Shown here one piece after another: positions 57,759 to 64,000 of a stretch of 64,000 nt of DNA. A program made the translations under genes and the position numbers. The notes below the pieces were generated by a model that did no database searches, was not told the DNA's origin, and was given only the letters and a program-made list of their open reading frames with translations. The DNA comes from Bifidobacterium sp. ESL0800 (GTDB taxonomy: Bacteria > Actinomycetota > Actinomycetes > Actinomycetales > Bifidobacteriaceae): assembly GCF_029395355.1 (NCBI RefSeq), contig NZ_CP113913.1, forward strand, positions 310,001 to 374,000. The letters are read 5' to 3'. Position 1 is the stretch's first letter; each line of letters starts with the position of its first letter.

Positions 57759-58239
57759 CGGCGGCCTTCAGGTCTCGGTGTTCGAGATAGAGATAACAGC
57801 CTAGCTGCAACGTCGCCATCAATGAGACAAGGAAAAGCAGAAGATAAACGTTGAAACGCAGCCAGTTGTTCAGCACAAACTGGTTGATCATGGCGATGCA
57901 GATGAGCACTAGGAACAGAATGAAAATGGATATGGTATTCGCCTGATTCTCATGGAGCAGCGCGCTCTCGTCTTTCAGTCTGTTTTCCGCAGAGTCGTTC
58001 AATCCCAAGGTGAACACACCGTTCGGTCCACGTGAAATGAGCTTGTTGAGGGCGACATCGATTCCTGTCAGAATGATGAATCCGAGCATGCAGAGACAAT
58101 GCCGCCAAAGCCAAGTGTCGGGGAAAAATATTGCGGGAAGCGAGACAAGGGTGGCAAGCAACATACCGGCGAATTGCGCTCGGCGAATCTGGTTGAGCGA
58201 CCAACTGTTGGGGTTGCAACGATGTGACGATGTTGGCAT
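57745..58239 (-). CDS. Four-helix membrane protein paired with Xre regulator
   Basis: A 164-residue protein with four hydrophobic segments, near residues 24-40 (AGMLLATLVSLPAIFF), 46-64 (WRHCLCMLGFIILTGIDVAL), 100-117 (TISIFILFLVLICIAMINQF) and 127-150 (FNVYLLLFLVSLMATLQLGCYLYL). Helix pairs separated by a polar loop of about 35 residues suggest a tandem two-helix design. I do not recognise the family with certainty; similar two-gene modules (Xre plus DUF-type membrane protein) are common in Gram-positive bacteria. ATG at 58239 with GGAAAGGAACCGAAG. Confidence 0.8.
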   Translation of the reverse strand: MPTSSHRCNPNSWSLNQIRRAQFAGMLLATLVSLPAIFFPDTWLWRHCLCMLGFIILTGIDVALNKLISRGPNGVFTLGLNDSAENRLKDESALLHENQANTISIFILFLVLICIAMINQFVLNNWLRFNVYLLLFLVSLMATLQLGCYLYLEHRDLKAADAKA

Positions 58240-58287
58240 CTTCGGTTCCTTTCCGGCGGTTACGGACCGTTCTTGGCTGCACGTGAA

Positions 58288-58331
58288 GTGATGTATTTAT
58301 CACTATGTTGCAAATATATCACATTTGTGAT
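58288..58331. promoter_or_regulatory. ATCAC/GTGAT half-site cluster upstream of the Xre pair
   Basis: Palindrome ATCACATTTGTGAT (58318-58331) and a second inverted pair GTGAT (58288-58292)/ATCAC (58299-58303). Two inverted sites in the promoter region fit a dimeric Xre repressor. Confidence 0.5.
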
Positions 58332-58500
58332 TCGGTGTTGGTGACGGTTCGCGGTTCGGTTGCTGATTTCGACTGTTGATGTGTTGCCTGTGCAAGGTCA
58401 ACTTGGCTCGTTTGACATATTTGTATATCGCGTATAGCGTATGACTTTTATCGGATGAAATTCAATGAAAACCGGTCTGGATGATGCCTTCTTTATTGAT

Positions 58501-58536
58501 TTGACATTTATAATGCTATACATATAATATATTATA
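58501..58536 (+). promoter_or_regulatory. Promoter and operator of the RelB-like/PIN pair
   Basis: TTGACA (58501-58506) and TATAAT (58523-58528) with a 16-bp spacer. The -10 lies in a perfect 14-bp palindrome TATAATATATTATA (58523-58536), an obvious autoregulatory site for the antitoxin. Confidence 0.75.
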
Positions 58537-58576
58537 TAGCTGTGAGGATTGGTTGTCCGGGGTAAAGGGAGTTGCC

Positions 58577-58951
58577 ATGACGATGGTGCAGATGAACATT
58601 CGTATCGATGCCGATTTGAAAGACGAAGTTGACGAGATACTGAAGCGTATCGGCAAGACTCCGAGTTCTGTGATCCGCGAGTTGTGGGACTTCATCCAGG
58701 ATTCTGGAGAGATTCCCGATTTGGACACGGCTGCTGAGAAAAAAGATCGGGAGCTCGAAAAACGCAAGAAACTTCAGAAGATCGACAATATGAGCGGAGT
58801 GGTTCCACGAACGTTGCAAGATATGGGGCTTATCGGGCGTGGTGACGATCCATTCAAGTCGATGTCCGCCAAAGAGCTGCATGATTATGCGGACGAACAG
58901 CGATATGAGGATTATATCCGAGAAAGCGTGGCAGAAAGCGTGGCAGTATGA
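58577..58951 (+). CDS. RelB/DinJ-like antitoxin
   Basis: A 124-residue protein. The first 50 residues form a ribbon-helix-helix: MNIRIDADLKDEVDEILKRIGKTPSSVIRELWDFI, as in RelB/DinJ. A charged helical middle and C-terminal part (about residues 50-124) would wrap the toxin. ATG at 58577 with AAAGGGAGTTGCC. It overlaps the PIN toxin by four bases. RelB/DinJ proteins usually pair with RelE or YafQ toxins, so pairing with a PIN domain is noteworthy. Confidence 0.85.
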   Translation: MTMVQMNIRIDADLKDEVDEILKRIGKTPSSVIRELWDFIQDSGEIPDLDTAAEKKDRELEKRKKLQKIDNMSGVVPRTLQDMGLIGRGDDPFKSMSAKELHDYADEQRYEDYIRESVAESVAV

Positions 58952-59457
58952 TAAAAGGGACCAAACACAATATTGTATTTGATACCAATATTCTTATCGA
59001 TATCGTCATGCATCGTTCGTTGCGGGAGTCTGCAGCGTTGAAGCTCATGGACGCTTGCGCCGATTTGAATTTGAATCCTATGTGCGTGTCATTGTCGCTC
59101 AAAGATGTCGATTACATTGTGAAAGTCAACACCAAACGGGAGTTCAAAGATGCCATGGCAGGTGTTGAACAGGCCACCGTCCAGCAGCTTGTCGCCCAGA
59201 TTGGTTGGAACAGTGTTCAATCAATCATTGAGGTTTGCGAAGTCGCTGCTGTTGACGGTGAGGTTTGCAAAAATGCGCTGAAATTACGTTCTGCGCATCC
59301 TGATTACGAAGATGACTTGATTATTGCCGCGGCTCGTCAGGCAGGTGCCGATATGGTGGTGACCGGCGATCAGGATCTGATCAGGCATTTTCCGGATCTG
59401 TGCGTCAGCGTCGAGGATGCACTGAAGCGGATTGACGGAGACGATTTCAAGAGCTGA
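58948..59457 (+). CDS. PIN-domain toxin (VapC-like ribonuclease)
   Basis: A 169-residue PIN protein. Acidic residues of the Mg2+ site appear in order: Asp in IVFDTNILIDIVM, a middle acidic residue in SLKDVDYIVKVN or nearby, Asp pair in HPDYEDDLIIAAARQAGADMVVTGDQDLIRHF. The arrangement matches PIN RNases that cut RNA, the toxic activity of VapC-type modules. It begins inside the antitoxin stop codon. Slightly longer than typical VapC (about 130-140 aa), with extra residues between motif 1 and motif 3. Confidence 0.88.
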   Translation: MIKGTKHNIVFDTNILIDIVMHRSLRESAALKLMDACADLNLNPMCVSLSLKDVDYIVKVNTKREFKDAMAGVEQATVQQLVAQIGWNSVQSIIEVCEVAAVDGEVCKNALKLRSAHPDYEDDLIIAAARQAGADMVVTGDQDLIRHFPDLCVSVEDALKRIDGDDFKS

Positions 59458-59554
59458 ATGGCGCGATTCGCGTTTGGTTGTGCAAACAGAGCATTCTTTG
59501 TAGGGTTGTTTGAGAATTCGAAAGTTTTGGATTCATGTGACGACAGGAGTCGAT

Positions 59555-60178
59555 ATGGCAGGCAAGGCATTGATCATTGTGGATGTGCAGCCCACGTTCT
59601 GCGAAGGAGGGGAGCTCGGTGTCGAGGGCGGCACCGCGGTGGCCGAACGAATTGCGCAATACGTGAAGGCGCATGGCGATGATTACACTTATGTCGCTAC
59701 CACGCAGGATTGGCATATCGAGCCGGGCTCGCATTTCTCCGACCACCCCGATTTCGTGGATTCCTGGCCGAAACACGGTGTGGCGGGCACACCGAATGCC
59801 GAGCTGATGCCGCAGATTGCCGCGCTTGGCGTTCAACATCATTTCAAGAAGGGGCAATATGCCTCGGCATATTCTGGTTTCGAGGGCATCGAAGACAACA
59901 CCGACCGTGTGCAGACGCGCGCCGAGTTCGCCACGATGCAGAAGGACGGCAAGACGCTGGCCCAGGGGTTGAAGGACGCTGGTGTTGACCATGTCGATGT
60001 GGTCGGTCTGGCCGAATCGCATTGTGTCAAGGAGACCGCGCTCGATGCCAGGAAGCTGGGCTATAGTGTCACGGTGTTCGAGGACATGACCGAACCGGTG
60101 AGCGAGGATCAGGGCGTGAGCGCACGCCAGGAAATGGCCGAAGCGGGGGTCGAGCTGAAAGACGGGATCGTCGGCTGA
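59555..60178 (+). CDS. pncA: Nicotinamidase (isochorismatase fold)
   Basis: A 207-residue amidase converting nicotinamide to nicotinate for NAD salvage. The triad is Asp10 in ALIIVDVQPTF, a Lys in HFKKGQYASAYSGFEG and Cys157 in GLAESHCVKETALDA. The metal-site residues lie in TQDWHIEPGSHFSDHPDFVDSWPKHGVAGTP. ATG at 59555 with ACAGGAGTCGAT. A single gene between the toxin-antitoxin pair and recQ. Confidence 0.93.
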   Translation: MAGKALIIVDVQPTFCEGGELGVEGGTAVAERIAQYVKAHGDDYTYVATTQDWHIEPGSHFSDHPDFVDSWPKHGVAGTPNAELMPQIAALGVQHHFKKGQYASAYSGFEGIEDNTDRVQTRAEFATMQKDGKTLAQGLKDAGVDHVDVVGLAESHCVKETALDARKLGYSVTVFEDMTEPVSEDQGVSARQEMAEAGVELKDGIVG

Positions 60179-60229
60179 TTGCCTTGTGTTGGAAGTAACG
60201 ACGAATAGAAAGACGATGGATTGGTTGGT

Positions 60230-62386
60230 ATGACCGAGGACGACTATCCGGCTGAGGACGGGCGCTTTGCCCCTGCTGGTGACGAAACGCAGTGGCGGAT
60301 GCAAGAGGCGGATCCGTCCGAGGAGGACGAGGCATGGGCCCTGCATCTTCAGGATATGCAAGGGGATGCTGCGGGTGCGGCTGAGGCCAGACCAACTGCG
60401 GATAGTCGCAAATTCGACCAAGGCGATGTGCTTGCGGCGCTGAAGCGTTATTTCGGTTATGATTCGTTCCGTGAAGGGCAGGAGGATCTGGTCGATGCCA
60501 TCCTCTCCGGCCATGACGTGCTGGGAGTCATGCCGACCGGTGCCGGCAAATCCATCTGCTATCAGGTGCCGGCCACGATGCTGCCGGGGCTGACCATCGT
60601 CATCTCGCCATTGATTTCGTTGATGCGTGACCAGGTGGACGTGCTGAATGACGCGGGCATCAAGTCGGCGTTCATCAACACCACGCAAGGGGCCGACGAG
60701 CAGGATATGGTGTTCGCGCAGGCCAGGCAAGGCGACGTGAAGATGCTGTATGTGGCACCGGAACGTTTGGAGACGCAGCGTTTCCGCGACTTCGCCTCGC
60801 AGGTGAACATCTCGCTGATTACGGTCGACGAGGCGCACTGCGTGTCGCAATGGGGGCAGGATTTCCGCTCGTCCTACTTGGGCATCGGCGAGTTCATCGA
60901 CGGTTTGCCGGTGCGGCCGACCGTGGCCGCGTTCACGGCGACCGCGACCGAAAAAGTGCGTCGCGACATCGTGCGTCTTCTGCGGCTCAAGGCTCCCAAG
61001 GTCACGGTCACAGGCTTCGACCGGCCGAACCTCTATTTTGACATCATCAACATGCCCACCAAACGCAAGAATCTGTGGATTGCCGATTATGCGGGCAACC
61101 ATGCCGACGAGTCGGGCATCGTCTATTGCGCTACCCGCAAGGAGACCGAGGCGCTGGCCGATGAGCTGAACCGCCACGGCATCGGGGCCGTGGCCTACCA
61201 CGGTGGCATGTCCGCCGAGGCGCGCGAGGCGGCACAGCGTGATTTCGTCACCGACAAGGTGCCGGTGGTCGTGGCCACCAATGCTTTCGGCATGGGCATC
61301 GACAAGTCGAACGTCCGCTACGTCATCCACCACAACATGCCTGAGAGCATCGAGGCCTACTATCAGGAGGCCGGCAGGGCCGGGCGTGACGGGGAACCGG
61401 GACGGTGCACGTTGCTCTGGAACGAGTCGGACATCGTCACCCGGCGCAGGCTGCTGGACATGGATTCCGACAACGAGCGTATGAGCGAGGAGGAGCAGGC
61501 AATCGTCCGCCAGAACCACCGCCGACTCCTGAACGCGATGATCGGCTATTGCCGAACCACCGAGTGCCTGCATCGTTACATCGTCCGCTATTTCGCCGAT
61601 CCGAACAACGTGAATGCCGCAGGGAATATCAAGGGAAACGACGAATCCGAATCAGGCACGAATGGGGCAGCCGACTCGGTGCCAGACAAATGCGGCAACT
61701 GCGCGAACTGCGAAAGCACGTTCGAGACCATCGATGTCTCGTCGGTGGCCCGTGCCGTCAGCCGTTGCGTCCATGATCTCAACCAGAGCTTCGGCATGGG
61801 CAAGATCGTCTCGGTGCTGCGTGGCTCGAAGGCGCAGGATCTCATCAGCCGCCGCCTGGACCAGGTGCCGAGCTACGGGGCGTTGCACGATGTCCCGGAC
61901 GCCCGGATTCGCGATGTCATCAACCAGATGGCGACCGATGGCTACCTGTTCATCTCAGAGAGCAGGTTGCCGGTCGTGCGGTTCGGGGCGCGCGCCGGCG
62001 AGACCGTCAGTCCTGATTTCCACTATGAGATCAAGCGGATTCAACGCAAGAAGGCGATGGTCGATGCTTCCGGCAAAGCATTTGGCTCCTACGATGCCGA
62101 TACCGCCAATGGCGCAGGGGCGTCTGGCTCGATGTCCGGATCGTTCGGTGACTACGAGCCGAGCGAGGAGGATGAGGCGTTGTTCCAGAAATTCCGCGAG
62201 CTGCGGCGCACCATCGCCCAGGAGATCGGCAAACCTCCCTATATCGTCTTCTCCGACAAGACGCTACGTGACATGGCCCGCATCAAACCGGTCACCGACG
62301 CGCAGTTCCTTGCAGTCAATGGCGTCGGAGAGAACAAGCTGCATCTTTATGGCCCTCGTTTCATGGATGTGGTGCGTTCGCAGTAA
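60230..62386 (+). CDS. recQ: ATP-dependent DNA helicase RecQ
   Basis: A 718-residue SF2 helicase. After an acidic 60-residue N-terminus, motif 0 is YFGYDSFREGQEDLVDAILSG, Walker A TGAGKSICYQVPA with Lys107, DEAH box VDEAHCVSQWGQDFRSSY, motif IV-VI GIVYCATRKETEALAD and IHHNMPESIEAYYQEAGRAGRDG. The zinc-binding region has Cys at YCRTTECLHR and CGNCANCE, interrupted by an Asn/Gly-rich insert. The RQC winged helix follows, and the HRDC domain closes the protein (FRELRRTIAQEIGKPPYIVFSDKTLRDMARIKP). The start at 60230 has no strong ribosome-binding site. Confidence 0.96.
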   Translation: MTEDDYPAEDGRFAPAGDETQWRMQEADPSEEDEAWALHLQDMQGDAAGAAEARPTADSRKFDQGDVLAALKRYFGYDSFREGQEDLVDAILSGHDVLGVMPTGAGKSICYQVPATMLPGLTIVISPLISLMRDQVDVLNDAGIKSAFINTTQGADEQDMVFAQARQGDVKMLYVAPERLETQRFRDFASQVNISLITVDEAHCVSQWGQDFRSSYLGIGEFIDGLPVRPTVAAFTATATEKVRRDIVRLLRLKAPKVTVTGFDRPNLYFDIINMPTKRKNLWIADYAGNHADESGIVYCATRKETEALADELNRHGIGAVAYHGGMSAEAREAAQRDFVTDKVPVVVATNAFGMGIDKSNVRYVIHHNMPESIEAYYQEAGRAGRDGEPGRCTLLWNESDIVTRRRLLDMDSDNERMSEEEQAIVRQNHRRLLNAMIGYCRTTECLHRYIVRYFADPNNVNAAGNIKGNDESESGTNGAADSVPDKCGNCANCESTFETIDVSSVARAVSRCVHDLNQSFGMGKIVSVLRGSKAQDLISRRLDQVPSYGALHDVPDARIRDVINQMATDGYLFISESRLPVVRFGARAGETVSPDFHYEIKRIQRKKAMVDASGKAFGSYDADTANGAGASGSMSGSFGDYEPSEEDEALFQKFRELRRTIAQEIGKPPYIVFSDKTLRDMARIKPVTDAQFLAVNGVGENKLHLYGPRFMDVVRSQ

Positions 62387-62470
62387 CCGATAGACGTCAT
62401 GGATATGGCGGGATATTGACAGTCAATTCAGCAATGGTGTCAACCAGAAAATCAAGAACGGAGAATGGCA

Positions 62471-62941
62471 ATGAATGCTGAAGCAGAAATGAACGATAAC
62501 GCGGATATCGATCTTGAAACCATTGATTTGGACACCCTTGAGCGCGATGAATATGCCTTCCCTGGTCCTTTGCGTGACCAGCTGGTTGAAGCGATACTGG
62601 AGGGGCGCAAAACCACGACGAGCTCGCTGCTTGCCGAGTACGAGCATGACCATGAACCGTTGCCGCAGGTCGGGAAGCTGGCTGTGGTGATCGATTCCGA
62701 TGACAAACCGGCATGCGTGACTCGGCTGATGGAGGTCAAGATCGTCAAGTTGCGCGATATCACCGATGAGCATGCCCGAGGTGAGGGCGAGGAATACGAC
62801 GATGCCGCCGGCTGGCGCAAGGCCCACGAACGGTTTTGGGGAAGCCCCGAGTTCCTCGAGGAGATAGGGGACGATTCGTTCACCGTGGACGACGACACCA
62901 AAGTGGTCTGCGAACGGTTCGCTGTCATTAAGCGGTTGTGA
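62471..62941 (+). CDS. ASCH-domain protein
   Basis: A 156-residue protein. The segment PGPLRDQLVEAILEGRKTTTSSLLAEYEHDHEPLPQVGKLAVVIDSDDKPACVTRLMEVKIVKLRDITDEHARGEGEEYDDAAGWRKAHERFWG is the ASCH fold with the G-x-K-x-x-T signature (GRKTTTSS), related to PUA domains. ASCH proteins are thought to bind RNA, and one subgroup hydrolyses N4-acetylcytidine; the function here is not fixed. Two ATGs compete (62465 and 62471); the second has GGAGA at a better distance. Confidence 0.88.
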   Translation: MNAEAEMNDNADIDLETIDLDTLERDEYAFPGPLRDQLVEAILEGRKTTTSSLLAEYEHDHEPLPQVGKLAVVIDSDDKPACVTRLMEVKIVKLRDITDEHARGEGEEYDDAAGWRKAHERFWGSPEFLEEIGDDSFTVDDDTKVVCERFAVIKRL

Positions 62942-63191
62942 GTGGAGAGACATTCCAAGCATTGCTACTCAAAGAAAGACGGCAAAGAAGTCGCTTGTCG
63001 GAAGCGAGCGAAGCGTGTTTGACAGACTTCCGTTTCGAGAATAAACCGTATAGGCTCTGCTGCCCAAGGCTCGCGATATGGTGGACGCCGGATTTAGTGT
63101 ATAGCGGTGTCCATCACGGTGAAAAGTCAGCAACGCTTAGGATTTGAGGTGTGGCGTTAAGGCTGCGTGAAGGCGGAGTAGGAGTTCGGTT

Positions 63192-64000
63192 TTGAGCGAG
63201 CCACGGTTGCAGTCTGAGCCACGTGGGGGCGTCCCCGAGGTCATTGATACCCTCGACGGATTCCATGAAGCCTGCGACAGGCTGGCCGCGGGCAGCGGTT
63301 CGCTGGCTGCCGACGCCGAGCGCGCCTCGGGCTATCGCTATGGCCACGAGGATTGGCTGGTCCAATTCAAACGTACCGGCTCCGGCATCGTCCTTTTTGA
63401 CCCGATAGCGCTCAACGAGGTCGGCGTGGACTGGAATGAGTTCAACAAGGCCGTTGGCGACGCGACATGGATTATTCATGATTCGTTGCAGGACCTGCCC
63501 GGATTCACCGATTTGGGCATGAAGGTGCATGCGCTCTTCGACACCGAGATCGCGGCGAGGCTGCTTGGTCTCAAACGTTTCGGCCTGGCCGCCGTCACCG
63601 AGCATTACCTTGGCATCACGCTCGCCAAGGAGCATTCCGCGGCCGACTGGTCGTACCGGCCGTTGCCGCGTGACTGGCGCAATTACGCCGCGCTTGATGT
63701 GGAGCTGTTGATCGAGCTCGAGCAGCATATGCGCGCCGACCTCAAAAAAGCCGACAAGTCCGAATGGGCCGAGGAAGAATTCGACCACGCGCTCGCCCAA
63801 GGGACAGGACCTCAGCCGGGGCATCCGGTGCCGTGGATGCGCATCTCCCATTTCACCGTGCTTGGCCATGACAGACGCGGCCAGGCCGTAGCCAAGGCGC
63901 TCTGGGAAAAGCGTGACGAACTCGCCCGCGCCGATGACATCGCACCGACGTTGCTCTTAAGCGACGCGGCCATCATCGAGGCGGCGCAGAAGAAGCCGCA
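63192..64000 (+). CDS. rnd: Ribonuclease D, N-terminal part (gene runs off the window)
   Basis: The frame runs from a TTG at 63192, preceded by GGAGTAGGAG, through the window edge without a stop. About 269 residues are visible. The DEDD exonuclease core is recognisable by DAERASGYRYGHEDWLVQFKR, WIIHDSLQDLPGFTDLGM, FDTEIAARLLGLKRFGLAAVTEHYLG and DWSYRPLPRDWRNYAALDVELLIELEQHM, which contain the catalytic Asp and Glu residues in RNase D order. The HRDC domain would begin near VLGHDRRGQAVAKALWEKRDELAR. It trims 3' ends of tRNA and other stable RNA. TTGACA at 63019-63024 may be part of its promoter but no good -10 was found. Confidence 0.93.
   Translation, partial: MSEPRLQSEPRGGVPEVIDTLDGFHEACDRLAAGSGSLAADAERASGYRYGHEDWLVQFKRTGSGIVLFDPIALNEVGVDWNEFNKAVGDATWIIHDSLQDLPGFTDLGMKVHALFDTEIAARLLGLKRFGLAAVTEHYLGITLAKEHSAADWSYRPLPRDWRNYAALDVELLIELEQHMRADLKKADKSEWAEEEFDHALAQGTGPQPGHPVPWMRISHFTVLGHDRRGQAVAKALWEKRDELARADDIAPTLLLSDAAIIEAAQKKP

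Noticed and set aside
59447..61573. 708-codon open frame opposite pncA and recQ
   Set aside because: It is a GC-rich shadow of two well-recognised genes on the plus strand and has no ribosome-binding site or domain.

Overview
The window is a gene-dense, high-GC segment of an actinobacterial chromosome. Gene content and protein style point to Bifidobacterium or a close relative: two GH42 beta-galactosidases in a LacI-controlled ABC locus, an RNase D, an oligoribonuclease, FtsEX next to a secreted CHAP hydrolase, and MSSRRR-poor, Glu/Asp-rich housekeeping proteins. No tRNA, rRNA, CRISPR array, prophage or transposase gene was seen. The species was not determined.

Layout. 1-9880: tail of a large enzyme, a small unknown gene, rpmE-prfA-prmC-tsaC-wecA-like (translation factors plus a lipid-linked glycosyl-phosphate transferase), guaB, orn and a Pif1-like helicase. 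9966-10534: a HicAB-type toxin-antitoxin pair whose toxin gene is frameshifted. 10806-23904: proS, a lone 3-hydroxyacyl-CoA dehydrogenase, an SSB paralogue, an M13 peptidase, a DUF308-like membrane protein, map, gltA, dapD and prfB. 23999-28228: ftsE, ftsX, a secreted CHAP-domain hydrolase and smpB, a cell-division/envelope group. 28583-31600: a complete polar amino acid ABC importer. 32061-34695: glmS and an RluA-type pseudouridine synthase.

34774-49616 is a galactoside-utilisation island with two LacI repressors, two GH42 enzymes, one permease pair and four paralogous solute-binding lipoproteins, and no ATPase gene. Two operator types can be read directly: one with a TGAACGTTCA core around the second LacI gene and the first GH42, and one with a GGTAACGTAACC core near the first LacI gene, the permeases and the third binding protein. 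The binding proteins probably feed one permease pair driven by a shared ATPase encoded elsewhere. 49666-57443: coaX, a five-gene oligopeptide ABC importer with an unusual membrane-anchored binding protein, and a D-2-hydroxyacid dehydrogenase. 57555-64000: an Xre/membrane-protein pair, a RelB-like/PIN toxin-antitoxin pair, pncA, recQ, an ASCH-domain gene and the start of rnd.

The most unusual non-coding signal is a family of four large structured inverted-repeat elements, two downstream of guaB and two upstream of glmS. They share conserved ends, and their stems differ in sequence but keep base pairing through compensatory changes. Each site carries one long (about 190 bp) and one short (about 102 bp) copy in opposite orientation. 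A second class of intergenic structure, 61-62-bp tandem palindromic units, occurs at three places with different sequences but the same geometry.
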